64,000 nt of DNA from an uncultured Pelagibacteraceae bacterium (lineage in GTDB: Bacteria > Pseudomonadota > Alphaproteobacteria > Pelagibacterales > Pelagibacteraceae), in NCBI GenBank assembly GCA_902583635.1, contig CACHWJ010000001.1, forward strand, positions 62,001 to 126,000, read 5' to 3'. Each line of letters opens with the position of its first letter. The first letter of the stretch is position 1. The notes beneath the pieces were generated by a model. The model was not told where the DNA came from. It did no database searches and saw nothing but the letters and a program-made list of their open reading frames with translations. Shown piece after piece: positions 12,857 to 23,617 of the stretch. A program made the position numbers and the translations under genes.

Positions 12857-13870
12857 ATTCAGTCTAATTACTGATTTTGCTGCATCAACAACTGCAATTT
12901 CAGATGCCATGAATTTCATTTGAAGAATATCTTCTGCGTATGTTTGGTCTGTTTGCATTTCTAGTCCAAGATCAGGAACCATAGTCTTTGCACTTGTGTC
13001 TATATAACTTAGAAGTTTAACCATAAAATTAGGTAATTCTCTTTTAGGAAGTTTTTTTACATGGCTTGGAATATTTTTTGCCATTATCTGTGATAATTCA
13101 AGAATACTTCTTACCTCAGATCCAACAATCAATCTTCTGCCTCCAGCTCTTTTATTGGTTAAAGATAAAACATGGGCTTTAGCAACATCTTTTACGTGCG
13201 ATATCATTACTGAAAATTTCGGGGCAGCTGGATATTTTCCTTGAAGTAATTGTTTTGCATATTCCATTGAAGTACATGTTTTTTCATTTAAAAAATCTCC
13301 TAAAACAAAGCCAGGATTGATACACGTCAAACTATTTTTAAGACCTTTACTTTCCATAAGATCCCAAGCAGCTTTTTCAGCTCTTGTTTTTGATACAAAA
13401 TAGTCTGTAGTTTTATCCCATTCTAAGTCAGTCCAATCATTTTCACCAAATGTATAAGGGTTAGATCTGTTTGGTTTTCTGTACATGCATACTATGGAAG
13501 AAGTTTTAACAAAATGTTCAACTCCTGCATTTATTCCTGCATTTAAAACTCTTAAAGTTCCATCTTTTGCTGCTGGGGTGAGTGACTCCCTATCATTTGA
13601 AACTTTTAAAGGAAATGGAGAAGCTACATGTATGATATATTTGCAGCCCATAGCAGCTTCATTCCAGCCTTCATCCTTTAATAAATCTAACTCTACAAAT
13701 GATAATTTCTCAGTTGAAACTTTATTTTCCTCTAATGTTTTTTTTGTTTGTTCAACTGAATTTGAATTCCTAACAGTACCTAATACTTCGTAATCCGAAT
13801 TTAGTAATTCGATAGCAACGTGTTTTGCAACAAACCCACTAATACCAGTAAGCAATACTTTTTCTGACAT
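12848..13870 (-). CDS. NAD-dependent epimerase/reductase, dihydroflavonol-4-reductase-like
   Basis: 340-residue extended SDR. It has the N-terminal motif LLTGISGFVAKHV (TGxxGxxA), HVASPFPL (about 83-90), a catalytic Tyr-Lys pair in DYFVSKTRAEK and a conserved CINPGFVLGD segment, as in dihydroflavonol-4-reductase, cinnamoyl-CoA reductase and related aldehyde reductases. The physiological substrate cannot be inferred from context. It lies 7 bp downstream of the small membrane-protein gene, in a leftward run that begins with trxB, and its end overlaps the convergent TIP30-like gene by 9 bp. Confidence 0.8.
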   Translation of the reverse strand: MSEKVLLTGISGFVAKHVAIELLNSDYEVLGTVRNSNSVEQTKKTLEENKVSTEKLSFVELDLLKDEGWNEAAMGCKYIIHVASPFPLKVSNDRESLTPAAKDGTLRVLNAGINAGVEHFVKTSSIVCMYRKPNRSNPYTFGENDWTDLEWDKTTDYFVSKTRAEKAAWDLMESKGLKNSLTCINPGFVLGDFLNEKTCTSMEYAKQLLQGKYPAAPKFSVMISHVKDVAKAHVLSLTNKRAGGRRLIVGSEVRSILELSQIMAKNIPSHVKKLPKRELPNFMVKLLSYIDTSAKTMVPDLGLEMQTDQTYAEDILQMKFMASEIAVVDAAKSVIRLNLA

Positions 13871-13877
13871 TTAATTC

Positions 13878-14291
13878 TTAAAATTTAAAATATTCTTTTA
13901 TATCTTTTTGAAATAATAGGTAAATACAAGAAATCTGTAACAAAGTATTTAAAATTAAAATAGATCTTACTGTTAATTGATTAAATCCTATTTCTGGGAT
14001 AGGTCCATAAGGAGCAGCAAAACTTACATTTATTGCTCCGATTAAATCAAGTAAACCAACGACATTCCATGACAGCAACAGAACCCATAGTATAGTACTT
14101 GGTTTTTTTATAATGTAGTAAACTAAGAATATGGCTGTTATCCCAATAAAAAAGTCACCTATAAAAGGAACTATCCATTCAGATGGTGCCGAACGTTTAT
14201 TACCAGAAAAAATCCAAAACAGAAATAAACCAGATCCAACTGCTCTGAATGACATCCATCCAGTCACAAAAATAATCCAATTTATTTTCAT
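13878..14291 (-). CDS. Small integral membrane protein, unknown function
   Basis: 137 residues with about four hydrophobic helices (near 5-27, 41-60, 68-90 and 108-127) and few charged residues, ending in a short basic/acidic tail QKDIKEYFKF. The family is not recognised. It lies 3 bp after trxB and 7 bp before an extended SDR, so it is probably cotranscribed with both. The coding nature is supported by the dense packing, a single long frame and the hydrophobic periodicity. Confidence 0.7.
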   Translation of the reverse strand: MKINWIIFVTGWMSFRAVGSGLFLFWIFSGNKRSAPSEWIVPFIGDFFIGITAIFLVYYIIKKPSTILWVLLLSWNVVGLLDLIGAINVSFAAPYGPIPEIGFNQLTVRSILILNTLLQISCIYLLFQKDIKEYFKF

Positions 14292-14294
14292 TTT

Positions 14295-15239
14295 TTAGTG
14301 AGATAAAAATTTTTCAGCTTCAAGAGCAGCCATACATCCCATTCCTGCAGCAGTTACAGCTTGTCTAAACGTTTTGTCTTTTACATCTCCAGCTGCGTAA
14401 ACACCAGGAACATTCGTTTCAGTCGAGTCAGATTTTGTAATTAGATATCCTTCTTTATCCATTTCTAATTGATTTTTAAAAAGCTGAGTTGCAGGATCGT
14501 GACCAATCGCAATAAATACTCCATCAAGTTTTATTTCTTCAATATTATTTGTTTTAACGTTTTTAATTTTTATTCCTTTTACATTTTTAGGCTCATTGTC
14601 TCCGATTACATCTTCAACAACAGAGTCCCAAATAATTTCTATCTTCTTATTTTCCATTAATTTTTTTTGAAGCATTTTTTCAGCTCGCAAACTATCACGT
14701 CTGTGGATCAATTTAACTTTTGATGCAAATTTTGTAAGAAACATTGCTTCTTCAACAGCAGCGTTTCCACCACCAACTACTGCAACTTCTTTGTCTTTGA
14801 AAAAGAAACCATCACATGTTGCACAAGCTGAAACTCCAAAGCCTCTAAATTCTTGTTCTGATTTGATGTTTAACCATCTGGCTTGAGCACCTGTTGAAAT
14901 AATAATACTGTCTGCAGTATATTTTTGTCCACTGTCCCCGATTGCTTCAAAAGGTTGTGATTTTAAATTCACAGATGCAATGTGATCTTCAATCATTTCT
15001 GTTCCAACCGCTTTAGCTTGATCTTTCATTTGATCCATTAACCAAGGACCTTGGATTACATCTGCAAATCCTGGATAATTTTCTACATCAGTTGTTGTAG
15101 TTAGTTGTCCACCAGGTTCTGCACCATAAACTAAAATAGGATTTAACATTGCACGAGCAGCATATACTGCTGCCGTGTATCCGGCTGGACCAGATCCAAT
15201 TATTAACACTTTTGTGTGTTTAGTTGGATTTTGACTCAT
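14295..15239 (-). CDS. trxB: Thioredoxin reductase
   Basis: FAD/NADPH enzyme of 314 residues that reduces thioredoxin. The FAD-binding motif is IIGSGPAGYTAAVYAARA (13-30), the redox-active disulfide is C139-A-T-C142 (SACATCDGFF), the NADPH-binding motif is VVGGGNAAVEEA, and the late FAD segment GVYAAGDVKDKTFRQAVTAAGMG is intact. The length is standard. It diverges from the ELM1-like gene with a gap of only 21 bp. Confidence 0.97.
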   Translation of the reverse strand: MSQNPTKHTKVLIIGSGPAGYTAAVYAARAMLNPILVYGAEPGGQLTTTTDVENYPGFADVIQGPWLMDQMKDQAKAVGTEMIEDHIASVNLKSQPFEAIGDSGQKYTADSIIISTGAQARWLNIKSEQEFRGFGVSACATCDGFFFKDKEVAVVGGGNAAVEEAMFLTKFASKVKLIHRRDSLRAEKMLQKKLMENKKIEIIWDSVVEDVIGDNEPKNVKGIKIKNVKTNNIEEIKLDGVFIAIGHDPATQLFKNQLEMDKEGYLITKSDSTETNVPGVYAAGDVKDKTFRQAVTAAGMGCMAALEAEKFLSH

Positions 15240-15260
15240 ATGAAAGCTATATAGTGATAA

Positions 15261-16205
15261 ATGTCTAAATTAAAAGGTTTATTATTAACACAAGGTATGC
15301 ACGGAATGATTAGCCAAGTCGAGGGTTTGGCTAAAGCTCTTGATATTGATTTCATACACTGCGAGGTTGAAACAAATAATATTTGGAACATTATCCCACC
15401 AAGACTTTCTCCAATTTCACAAAGTATTTATAAAAAAATAGATCAAACAGATTTTGATTTAATAATTTCCTGTGGAAGAAAAAGTGTTATTCCTTCAATT
15501 CACTTAAAAAGTATTTCTAATAAAAAAATAATTAATATCCATATTCAAGATCCAAAAGTTGACTTTAAACATTTTGATTTAATTGTTGCACCAGAGCACG
15601 ATGCAATAGAAGGTGATAATGTAATCAGCACCAGAGGTGCAATTCATTACTTAACAGAGGAAGAAATTTCAGAGAATAAAGAATATTTAAACTCTTTTAT
15701 TAAAAAAGATAATAGAAAAGTATGGGCCTTAGTTTTGGGAGGACCAACAAAATATTACGATTATTCAACAAAAAACATGAAACATATTTTTTCAATGTTT
15801 TATAAATTATTAAAAAAACACGATTTCCAACTTGTAGTTATTCCATCAATGAGAACACCACTAAGTACTATTCATTATGCTAAGGAATTTTTTGGTGAAA
15901 ATCACACTATAATAATGGATGTAGATAAAAAAGCTTACTTGTCAGCACTTGCAATCTCAGAAAATATAGTGGTTACATGCGACTCTAGCTCAATGATCTC
16001 GGAAGCTGCTTTGACTGGTAAACCAATATATGTTGCTAATATTTTACCAAAAAAAAATGATAAAAGATTTCAAAGATTTCGAAACTTGTTTAGAGAATTG
16101 AATATTACAAGAAACTTAGGAGAAGAAGTTAAAATTTGGAACTATGAAAAATTAGACGAAACTAATAGAGTAGCAAAACTTATAAAAGAAAAAATTCAAT
16201 TTTAA
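15261..16205 (+). CDS. ELM1-family (DUF1022) glycosyltransferase-like protein
   Basis: 314-residue protein of the 'mitochondrial fission ELM1' family, common in Alphaproteobacteria and in plants. Recognisable blocks are LLLTQGMHGMISQVEGLAKAL at the N-terminus, DLIISCGRKSVIPSI, the I.DPK segment HIQDPKVDFKHFDLIVAPEHD, LVLGGPTKYYDYS and VTCDSSSMISEAALTGKPIYV. The last is reminiscent of the nucleotide-sugar site of GT-B glycosyltransferases. No bacterial function is established that I know of. The stop overlaps the start of the next gene by one base (TAATG), so it is translated with the 2OG oxygenase-like gene. Confidence 0.8.
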   Translation: MSKLKGLLLTQGMHGMISQVEGLAKALDIDFIHCEVETNNIWNIIPPRLSPISQSIYKKIDQTDFDLIISCGRKSVIPSIHLKSISNKKIINIHIQDPKVDFKHFDLIVAPEHDAIEGDNVISTRGAIHYLTEEEISENKEYLNSFIKKDNRKVWALVLGGPTKYYDYSTKNMKHIFSMFYKLLKKHDFQLVVIPSMRTPLSTIHYAKEFFGENHTIIMDVDKKAYLSALAISENIVVTCDSSSMISEAALTGKPIYVANILPKKNDKRFQRFRNLFRELNITRNLGEEVKIWNYEKLDETNRVAKLIKEKIQF

Positions 16206-16867
16206 TGTCATTATTAAATTCAATAAAAAATAACTCAACAAAACATGAAATTCCTTTCGACCATTGGGAATATAGTGATGCGCTAAGTGAAGGTTCAATT
16301 GAGGAAATAGTTAAAGCAGATATTCCAGATTTAACCAAACTTAATTTGTCATATGATGGGACAAGAGCAATTGATGGTGGTGGCGCAGAATTCAGAGAAG
16401 GAATTGCTTCTGGAGGAAAAGCGATAAAATTTCGATGTTTTGTATCTAAAGAAAATGCTGCTCAGTTTCCACATTTAGTTAAGTTTATTAATGAATTGCA
16501 ATCTAAAGAAACGCATCAAACTATTTCTAAAATGATTGATAGAGATTTATCAAATTCATATGTCAGAGTTGAGGTTATTTGTGATAGAGAGGGATTTTGG
16601 TTAAAACCTCATTGTGACATCAAAGAAAAATTAATGTCAGGATTGATATTTGTAAATAATACTAATGAGTCTGAGGATCTAGGTACGGATTTTTATAATG
16701 AAAAGTTAGAGAAAGTTAAAACTTTACCTTATAGAAATAATTATGGGTATCTTTTTACTAGTGGTCCAAATACCTGGCATGGAATGGAAAAAAAGAAAAT
16801 TTTAAAAGAGAGACGATGTTTGCAAGTAAACTATGTGACTTTTGAAACTGATTGGAAAGTTGAATAA
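16205..16867 (+). CDS. 2OG-Fe(II) dioxygenase-like protein
   Basis: 220-residue protein with the facial triad of 2-oxoglutarate/Fe(II) oxygenases: H136 and D138 in LKPHCDIKEK, a distal His192 in NTWHGMEKK, and a basic residue (R203/R204 in KERRCLQVNY) placed to bind 2-oxoglutarate. Strands around YVRVEVICD and GLIFVNN fit the jelly-roll. The substrate is unknown. It is coupled to the upstream ELM1-family gene by a one-base overlap, which suggests both act on the same surface or sugar-bearing molecule, but that is inference. Confidence 0.72.
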   Translation: MSLLNSIKNNSTKHEIPFDHWEYSDALSEGSIEEIVKADIPDLTKLNLSYDGTRAIDGGGAEFREGIASGGKAIKFRCFVSKENAAQFPHLVKFINELQSKETHQTISKMIDRDLSNSYVRVEVICDREGFWLKPHCDIKEKLMSGLIFVNNTNESEDLGTDFYNEKLEKVKTLPYRNNYGYLFTSGPNTWHGMEKKKILKERRCLQVNYVTFETDWKVE

Positions 16868-16869
16868 TT

Positions 16870-17595
16870 TTATTTTTCCCAATCAAATCTTGGAAATGAG
16901 TCAAAAACTTTAAAAATCCCCTCTGACCATTGATTACAAACCTTTGAATAATTCTCGTCTGTAACATTTAAACACTCAAGAGTAGATAGATTATCAGCGT
17001 CTTTTTTAAGAACCGCAAAATCTATTGGAGGTCCAACAGTAAGATCGCTTTTTAATGTAGAGTCCATAGAAATCAGTGCACATCTTGATGCATCACCAAT
17101 TGAAACATTTGGTTTAATTACCCTATCAAGAATAGGTTTTCCGTATTTTACCTCACCTATTACAAGATACGGTTTACTGTCAGCTGGTCTTATATAGTTC
17201 CCTTGAGGATAAACTAAATATAATTCATGTTGCTGACCTTTAATTTGCCCTCCAACAATAAAAGTGGAACCTAACAAAACATTATCAGTGTTTATTCCTT
17301 GAGGTGATGAATGTTCAATATTTAACGATCCAACATAAGATGCTATTTGTTCAAAATCATTGCAAGTATTTAAATTCATTATGCCTGAAGTACTCTTTAA
17401 ATCTTTTTCAATTGATTTATAAACTGCCTGAGATGTTCCTAAATTTCCTGATGTTACGATTACAACAGTTCTATCGCCTACATCGTGTGTCATCATTTTG
17501 GAATAAATATTTACATTATCTAAACCAGCATTTGTTCTTGAGTCGGAAGCAAAAACAAGACCTTCGTTTGTTTTAATACCTATACAGTAAGTCAT
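16870..17595 (-). CDS. Proteasome-related peptidase Anbu (bacterial proteasome homologue)
   Basis: 241-residue Ntn-hydrolase of the Anbu family. The N-terminus MTYCIGIKTNEGLVFASDSR is typical. After removal of Met the nucleophile would be T1, with D17 (SDSR) and K32 (YSKMM) completing a proteasome-like T-D-K set. Later family segments include VGGQI, LYLVYPQGN and ALISMDSTLKSDLTVGPP. Anbu forms helical or ring-like assemblies in the cytoplasm. It diverges across 113 bp from a circularly permuted ATP-grasp gene, a known Anbu partner, but the alpha-E domain (DUF403) and transglutaminase-like genes that usually complete the cluster are absent here. Confidence 0.9.
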   Translation of the reverse strand: MTYCIGIKTNEGLVFASDSRTNAGLDNVNIYSKMMTHDVGDRTVVIVTSGNLGTSQAVYKSIEKDLKSTSGIMNLNTCNDFEQIASYVGSLNIEHSSPQGINTDNVLLGSTFIVGGQIKGQQHELYLVYPQGNYIRPADSKPYLVIGEVKYGKPILDRVIKPNVSIGDASRCALISMDSTLKSDLTVGPPIDFAVLKKDADNLSTLECLNVTDENYSKVCNQWSEGIFKVFDSFPRFDWEK

Positions 17596-17708
17596 CCCAC
17601 ACTAATAATTAGTTAATTATAACATTTTTTCATAATCAATTAAAAGCATAACAGATATATCTAATATGCATTTGCTTATTTTATTCAAGTATTAAACACT
17701 GAGTTGTT

Positions 17709-19154
17709 ATGGTCTCAAAGCTTTGGAAAAACTATAATTCAAGTCATGCTTACGATGGTTATTTTACTAAAGATAACAAACTTCGAAAGCACGCAACAAT
17801 AATCTCATCTATTTTAGAGAGATACGGCAAAAAAAAGCTTCAAGAAATTGAAAAAAATTGTCAGAGTACCATAAGTGCTAGAGGTATTAACTTTAGAGTT
17901 TATGCTGCTAACAATAGGGCAGAAGAAAAAAAATGGCCCCTAGATATAATTCCAAGAATAATTCCTAAAACGCAATGGAACAAAGTTTCAAAAGGTTTAA
18001 AGCAGCGAGTAAAGGCTTTAAATTTATTCATTGACGACGTTTATAATCAAAAAAAAATATTTAAAGATAAAGTTGTTCCAAAAGAAATTATTTTTAATTC
18101 TCCTTTTTATGTAAAAGAATGTGAAGATTTTTCACCTAAATATAAAGCTTGGTCAAATATTTCTGGTGTTGATTTAATAAGGAATACTAATGGTGATTAT
18201 TTAGTTTTAGAAGATAATCTAAGAGTACCCTCAGGTGTATCTTACATGCTCGAAAATAGAATGGTAATGAGAGATGTATTTCCTGAATTATTTACAAGAT
18301 ATAAAGTTGCATCAATTCATCAATACACAAACAAATTATTCAACTGTATGGTTGAATGTATCCCGAAAAAAACTGTGAACCCACATATGGTAGTTTTAAC
18401 ACCTGGTATTTATAACTCAGCTTATTTTGAGCACTCTTTCTTGGCTGATCAAATGGGAATTGCATTAGTCGAAGGAAAAGATTTATTTGTTGAGAACGAT
18501 ATTGTTTATATGAAAACTGTTAAAGGGCCTCTTAAGGTTGATTGTATATATAGACGTCTTGATGATAATTTTTTAGATCCAAAAGTATTTTTCAAAGGTT
18601 CACTGATAGGAGTACCAGGATTATTTAAGAGCTGGCGTAAAGGAAATGTTGGTATAATTAATGCTATAGGTACTGGAGTTGCTGATGACAAAGTAGTTTA
18701 CTCTTATGTTAATAAAATGATTGTTTATTATCTTGGTGAACAGCCAATCTTAAACCAGGTAGAAACTTACTTATGTCACAATAAAAATGAAAGAAACTAT
18801 GTAATTGAAAATATCTCTAAGTTAGTTGTTAAACCTGCTAATGCTTCAGGTGGTTATGGAATAATGATAGGCCCTAAAGCAGATAAAAAAGAAAGAGATG
18901 AAGTAATTGCCAAAATTAAAAAAAACCCAAGAGAGTATATTGCACAACCACTTGAAACTCTCTCAACAGCACCAACAATTACCGAAAATGATATTGAGCC
19001 TAGACATCTTGATTTAAGGCCGTTTGTTCTAAGTGGAAAAACTACTTATGTGAGCACAGGAGGATTAACGAGAGTTGCACTTAGAAAAGGAAGTACAATA
19101 GTCAATAGTTCTCAAGGTGGAGGATCCAAAGACACACTAATCGTCGACGTATAA
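17709..19154 (+). CDS. Circularly permuted ATP-grasp type 2 protein (Anbu-associated)
   Basis: 481-residue protein of the DUF404/DUF407 circularly permuted ATP-grasp family, predicted to be a peptide ligase-like enzyme. Matching segments include YDGYF near the N-terminus, SARGINFRVYA, WPLDIIPRIIP, DLIRNTNGDYLVLEDNLRVPSG, MVVLTPGIYNSAYFEHSFLA, DCIYRRLDD, LVVKPANASGGYGI and HLDLRPFV. The family is linked to Anbu and alpha-E/transglutaminase genes in many bacteria. Here it pairs only with the divergent Anbu gene. The product made by this enzyme is not known to me; a peptide-like tag or peptide substrate for Anbu is a reasonable guess. It ends 3 bp from convergent carB. Confidence 0.88.
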   Translation: MVSKLWKNYNSSHAYDGYFTKDNKLRKHATIISSILERYGKKKLQEIEKNCQSTISARGINFRVYAANNRAEEKKWPLDIIPRIIPKTQWNKVSKGLKQRVKALNLFIDDVYNQKKIFKDKVVPKEIIFNSPFYVKECEDFSPKYKAWSNISGVDLIRNTNGDYLVLEDNLRVPSGVSYMLENRMVMRDVFPELFTRYKVASIHQYTNKLFNCMVECIPKKTVNPHMVVLTPGIYNSAYFEHSFLADQMGIALVEGKDLFVENDIVYMKTVKGPLKVDCIYRRLDDNFLDPKVFFKGSLIGVPGLFKSWRKGNVGIINAIGTGVADDKVVYSYVNKMIVYYLGEQPILNQVETYLCHNKNERNYVIENISKLVVKPANASGGYGIMIGPKADKKERDEVIAKIKKNPREYIAQPLETLSTAPTITENDIEPRHLDLRPFVLSGKTTYVSTGGLTRVALRKGSTIVNSSQGGGSKDTLIVDV

Positions 19155-19157
19155 AAT

Positions 19158-22100
19158 TTATAAATCCTGAAGAGAAGTAACTTCTAATTTTTTTGTTTTA
19201 AGTGATTTAATTGCCTCTAAACATGCTAGAGCGGTTGACATATTGGTACAATAGGGAACTTTATTTTTAAGTGTTCCTCTTCTAAGTGCTATTGCATCAT
19301 TTAATCTGTGCTCACTATTTCCGCCACCAGTATTAATAACAAGACCAATTTTTTTTGAGTCTAATATATCCACTATATGAGGTGAGCCGCTACTGACTTT
19401 ATTAATAATTCTACATTTCATTCCATGTTTTCTAATGTATTCAGCTGTTCCTCGAGTTGCACATAGTGTGAAATTCAATTTAATTAACTCTTTTGCCAAA
19501 CCTATTCCTTCATCTTTGTGACTATCTTTTAAAGAGATAAACGCTAATCCATCTTTAGGTAAAGAATTAGCAGAGGCTATTTGGCTTTTTGCAAAAGCCA
19601 TTCCAAAGTTTTTATCAAATCCCATTACTTCACCTGTTGATTTCATTTCAGGACCAAGAAGAAGATCACTATTTGGAAATTTATTAAAAGGGAACACAGC
19701 TTCTTTAACTGCATACATTCCTTTAGATTTATCTCTTAAATTAAATTTTGATAATTTTTCACCAGCCATCACACGTGATGCAATTTTTGCAAGGGGTAAT
19801 CCTTTTGCTTTAGATACAAATGGCACAGTTCTACTTGCTCTAGGATTAACCTCAATTACGCAAATTTCATCTTTTTTAATTGCGTATTGAATATTCATGA
19901 AACCTTTGACTTTTAAAGCTAATGCCAATTTCTTAGTTTGGTTTTCAATTTCTTTAATCAAGAATGGTTTTATAGATACTGGGGGCAAACTACATGCTGA
20001 GTCGCCGGAGTGAATACCAGCTTCCTCTATATGTTGCATGATCCCTGCAACATGAACTTGTTTTCCATCTGAGATAGCATCAACATCAACCTCCATTGCA
20101 TGATCAATAAATTTATCGATTAAAATTGGATTTTCCTCAGCAGCCTTAAAAGCCTCTTCTACAAAATTTTTAAGTTGGCTTTTTTCATGAACAATTTCCA
20201 TTGCTCTTCCACCTAACACATAAGAAGGTCTTACCATTAAAGGTAAACCAATTTTTTCCGAAATTTGTATTGCTTGTTTATATGTTTTTGCAATCCCACT
20301 TTCAGCTTGTTTTAATTTCAATTTATTTAACAAATTTCTAAATCGATCTCTGTCTTCAGCTAAATCTATAGAAGTGTACTGTGTTCCAAGAATTGGAAGT
20401 TTGTGGTCATGTAAAAATTTTGCAAGTTTAATTGGAGTTTGCCCACCAAACTGTGCAATTATTCCAACAAGATTTCCTTTTTCTTGCTCTTTTTTAATTA
20501 TGTTAAAGACGTATTCTTCCTTTAGGGGTTCAAAATAAAGTCTGTCACTGGTGTCATAATCGGTTGAGACAGTTTCGGGATTACAATTAATCATGATTGT
20601 TTCAAAACCAGCTTCTTTTAATGAAAAACTTGCCTGACAACAGCAATAATCAAATTCTATACCTTGTCCAATTCTATTAGGTCCGCCTCCTAAAATTATA
20701 ATTTTTTTCTTCGAAGATGGATCTGCCTCACACTCTGAATTAATAGAGAAATTTCGTTGATATGTTGAATACATATAAGGTGTAAAGGACTTAAATTCAG
20801 AAGCACAAGTATCAACCTTTTTGAAAACTGGTAAAATTTTTAGCGCTGTTCTTTTTCTTCTAACAATATCCTCAGAAGTCTTAGTTAATTCAGAAAGTTT
20901 TTTATCAGAAAAGCCAATTGATTTTATTCTATTAAATTCAGCAAAATCCTTTGGTAATCCTTTCTTTTTGATTATAGTTTCATTATCTACGATTTCTTTA
21001 ATCTGCTCTAAAAACCACGGATCAATTTTAGATAATGTGAATATTCTTTTTAAATTAACTTTTTTTCTTATTGCTTCTGCAACAACAAGAAGTTTATTCG
21101 GAATATTTTCTTTAAGTTTTTTTTCAATTTGCTTTTTATTTAAATCAAACACTCTATCTAATCCTGAAAAACCTGTTTCAAGAGAAACCAATGCTTTTTG
21201 AAGCGACTCTTTAAAATTTCTACCAATTGCCATTGCCTCTCCAACTGATTTCATAGAAGTACCTAATATTGCTGGAGAGCTTGAAAATTTTTCAAAAGTA
21301 AATCTTGGAATTTTTGTTACCACATAATCAATGCTAGGCTCAAAAGATGCTGGGGTAACTTTTGTAATTTCGTTTTTTAATTCATCCAGAGTGTATCCAA
21401 CAGCAAGTTTTGCTGCAACTTTTGCAATTGGAAAACCAGTTGCTTTTGATGCGAGTGCTGATGATCTTGAAACTCTTGGGTTCATTTCTATAACAACCAT
21501 TCGTCCATTTTTTGGATTGATTGCAAATTGAACGTTGGATCCACCTGTCTCTACTCCAATTTTTCTTAAGCAAGCAATAGAAGCATTTCTCATCACTTGG
21601 TATTCCTTATCAGTAAGTGTTAGTGCAGGAGCAACAGTTACTGAGTCACCAGTATGAATTCCCATAGGATCAACATTTTCAATAGAGCAGATAATAATAC
21701 AGTTGTCTTTTTTATCTCTTACCACTTCCATTTCAAATTCTTTCCAGCCTTCCAAACATTCTTCAACCAATACTTGGCTAACTGGAGACTCGTGAAGCCC
21801 ACTTTTAATTATTTTTAAGTAATCTTTTTTATTTTTAGCAATACCACCGCCAAGACCTCCAAGTGTAAATGCAGGTCTTATGATTGCAGGTAGACCAATT
21901 TTTTTTAAAATTTTAGAGGCTTGGTTGATATTATTAACAATCTCAGATTTAGGTAAATCTAAACCAATATCAATCATATTTTTTCTAAATTTTTTCCTAT
22001 CCTCTGCATTGGCAATTGCTCTAGAATTTGCGCCTATTAGTTCAATTTTATATTTTCTTAAAATTCCTTTTTTTTCCGCTTCCATTGAAAGATTGAGCGC

Positions 22101-22382
22101 AGTTTGACCACCCATTGTAGGAAGAATTGCATCAGGTTTTTCTTTAATAAGTATTTTTTCTAAAACCTCTAATGTTATGGGCTCGATATAAGTTTTGTCC
22201 GCAACATCTGGATCAGTCATAATGGTTGCAGGATTTGAGTTAATTAATATTACCTTAAAACCTTCATCTTTTAATGCCTTACAAGCTTGTGTACCTGAGT
22301 AATCAAACTCACATGCTTGACCGATAATAATTGGTCCAGCACCTACAACTAATATTTTTTTAATATCTTTTCTTTTTGGCAT
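19158..22382 (-). CDS. carB: Carbamoyl-phosphate synthase large subunit
   Basis: 1074-residue synthetase that makes carbamoyl phosphate from bicarbonate, ATP and ammonia supplied by CarA, for arginine and pyrimidine synthesis. It contains two homologous ATP-grasp halves, each starting with a conserved block ([23 protein letters not shown], and [23 protein letters not shown] around 580-600), ATP-grasp motifs such as GGSNVQFAI and [18 protein letters not shown], and a C-terminal MGS-like allosteric domain ([15 protein letters not shown]). Full length. The start overlaps the end of carA by 23 bp. Confidence 0.98.
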   Translation of the reverse strand: MPKRKDIKKILVVGAGPIIIGQACEFDYSGTQACKALKDEGFKVILINSNPATIMTDPDVADKTYIEPITLEVLEKILIKEKPDAILPTMGGQTALNLSMEAEKKGILRKYKIELIGANSRAIANAEDRKKFRKNMIDIGLDLPKSEIVNNINQASKILKKIGLPAIIRPAFTLGGLGGGIAKNKKDYLKIIKSGLHESPVSQVLVEECLEGWKEFEMEVVRDKKDNCIIICSIENVDPMGIHTGDSVTVAPALTLTDKEYQVMRNASIACLRKIGVETGGSNVQFAINPKNGRMVVIEMNPRVSRSSALASKATGFPIAKVAAKLAVGYTLDELKNEITKVTPASFEPSIDYVVTKIPRFTFEKFSSSPAILGTSMKSVGEAMAIGRNFKESLQKALVSLETGFSGLDRVFDLNKKQIEKKLKENIPNKLLVVAEAIRKKVNLKRIFTLSKIDPWFLEQIKEIVDNETIIKKKGLPKDFAEFNRIKSIGFSDKKLSELTKTSEDIVRRKRTALKILPVFKKVDTCASEFKSFTPYMYSTYQRNFSINSECEADPSSKKKIIILGGGPNRIGQGIEFDYCCCQASFSLKEAGFETIMINCNPETVSTDYDTSDRLYFEPLKEEYVFNIIKKEQEKGNLVGIIAQFGGQTPIKLAKFLHDHKLPILGTQYTSIDLAEDRDRFRNLLNKLKLKQAESGIAKTYKQAIQISEKIGLPLMVRPSYVLGGRAMEIVHEKSQLKNFVEEAFKAAEENPILIDKFIDHAMEVDVDAISDGKQVHVAGIMQHIEEAGIHSGDSACSLPPVSIKPFLIKEIENQTKKLALALKVKGFMNIQYAIKKDEICVIEVNPRASRTVPFVSKAKGLPLAKIASRVMAGEKLSKFNLRDKSKGMYAVKEAVFPFNKFPNSDLLLGPEMKSTGEVMGFDKNFGMAFAKSQIASANSLPKDGLAFISLKDSHKDEGIGLAKELIKLNFTLCATRGTAEYIRKHGMKCRIINKVSSGSPHIVDILDSKKIGLVINTGGGNSEHRLNDAIALRRGTLKNKVPYCTNMSTALACLEAIKSLKTKKLEVTSLQDL

Positions 22383-23553
22383 TTTTTTTCATATTGTTAA
22401 TAAATTCTTTAAATAGGTAGACACTATCCTGTGGTCCAGGGTTAGACTCTGGATGATATTGTACTGAAAATATTGGTTTGTTTTTAAGTCTTATTCCTTC
22501 AATAGTGTTATCAAAAAGAGATTTATGAGTAACTTCAATTTTTTTAGGTAAAGTTTCTTCAACTACTACAAAACCATGATTTTGACTGGTAATTTCAACT
22601 TTATCATGGACTAAATTTTTAACAGGATGATTGGCCCCTCTATGGCCCAACTTCATTTTTTTTGTTTTACCACCTAAAGCTAAAGCTAAAATTTGATGAC
22701 CTAAACAAATCCCAAAAATAGGTAAATTTTTTTTGATTAATTTATTTAGTATTTCTATTGCATATTTTCCTGTCGCCGCTGGATCACCAGGACCATTGGA
22801 CAAAAATATACCATTTGGCTTAAGATTTATAATTTTTTCTGCAGTAGTTTTGCAAGAAACTACTGTTACTTTACATTTGAAATCTGAGAAATATCTCAAA
22901 ATATTTTTTTTTATTCCATAATCAATTGCAACTACATGAAAAAGGTTTTTTGTATTCTTTTTAAATCCTATTTCTTTTTTCCAAGTTTGAAGTCCTTTCC
23001 AAATATAGTTCTTTTGAGTTGTAACAGTTTCTGCAAGATCAAGATTTTTCAAACCACTCCATTTAATTGTTGAATTTGTTAATTTGCTAACATTGAACTT
23101 ACCGTTTTTTGAGTAAGCAATCGTTCCCTTAGGTGCCCCCTTATCCCTAATAAAGTTTGTTAAACTTCTAGTGTCTAGCCCTGTAATCCCTACAATTTTG
23201 TTTTTTTTAAGCCAAGCATCTAAATGTAAAAGTGCTCTATAATTTGAAGGAGAGGTTATTTCTGAATTAAAGATGACTCCTCTTGTCCAGATTTTATCAG
23301 ACTCAACATCCTCTCTATTTGTTCCAACATTTCCAATATGTGGGAATGTAAAATTTATAATCTGACCTGCATAGGAAGGATCTGAAATAATTTCTTGGTA
23401 ACCAGTTAATGAGGTATTAAAGCAAACTTCTCCAGTTGCTTCTCCTTGATAGCCAATCCCAATCCCTTTAAAAACCCTCTTATTTTCAAGAACTAAAACG
23501 CCTGTATTAATTTGTGAATTTTTTGAGTTTGTTTTTTTTGCTTTTTTGATCAA
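22360..23553 (-). CDS. carA: Carbamoyl-phosphate synthase small subunit
   Basis: Glutaminase subunit of 397 residues that passes ammonia to CarB. The N-terminal domain has [26 protein letters not shown]. The C-terminal class I glutamine amidotransferase domain has the nucleophile Cys in FGICLGHQ, the HRGANHPV segment, NHGFVV and the His-Glu pair in [10 protein letters not shown]. The first 15 or so residues are a Lys/Asn-rich extension. First gene of the leftward carAB operon, divergent from yqeY across 127 bp that contain two inverted repeats. Confidence 0.97.
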   Translation of the reverse strand: MIKKAKKTNSKNSQINTGVLVLENKRVFKGIGIGYQGEATGEVCFNTSLTGYQEIISDPSYAGQIINFTFPHIGNVGTNREDVESDKIWTRGVIFNSEITSPSNYRALLHLDAWLKKNKIVGITGLDTRSLTNFIRDKGAPKGTIAYSKNGKFNVSKLTNSTIKWSGLKNLDLAETVTTQKNYIWKGLQTWKKEIGFKKNTKNLFHVVAIDYGIKKNILRYFSDFKCKVTVVSCKTTAEKIINLKPNGIFLSNGPGDPAATGKYAIEILNKLIKKNLPIFGICLGHQILALALGGKTKKMKLGHRGANHPVKNLVHDKVEITSQNHGFVVVEETLPKKIEVTHKSLFDNTIEGIRLKNKPIFSVQYHPESNPGPQDSVYLFKEFINNMKKNAKKKRY

Positions 23554-23617
23554 TTACAACTCATAAGTTAAAGGTTAATACAATAATTGCTCTATTATCG
23601 CAACAGAGATGTATTAT

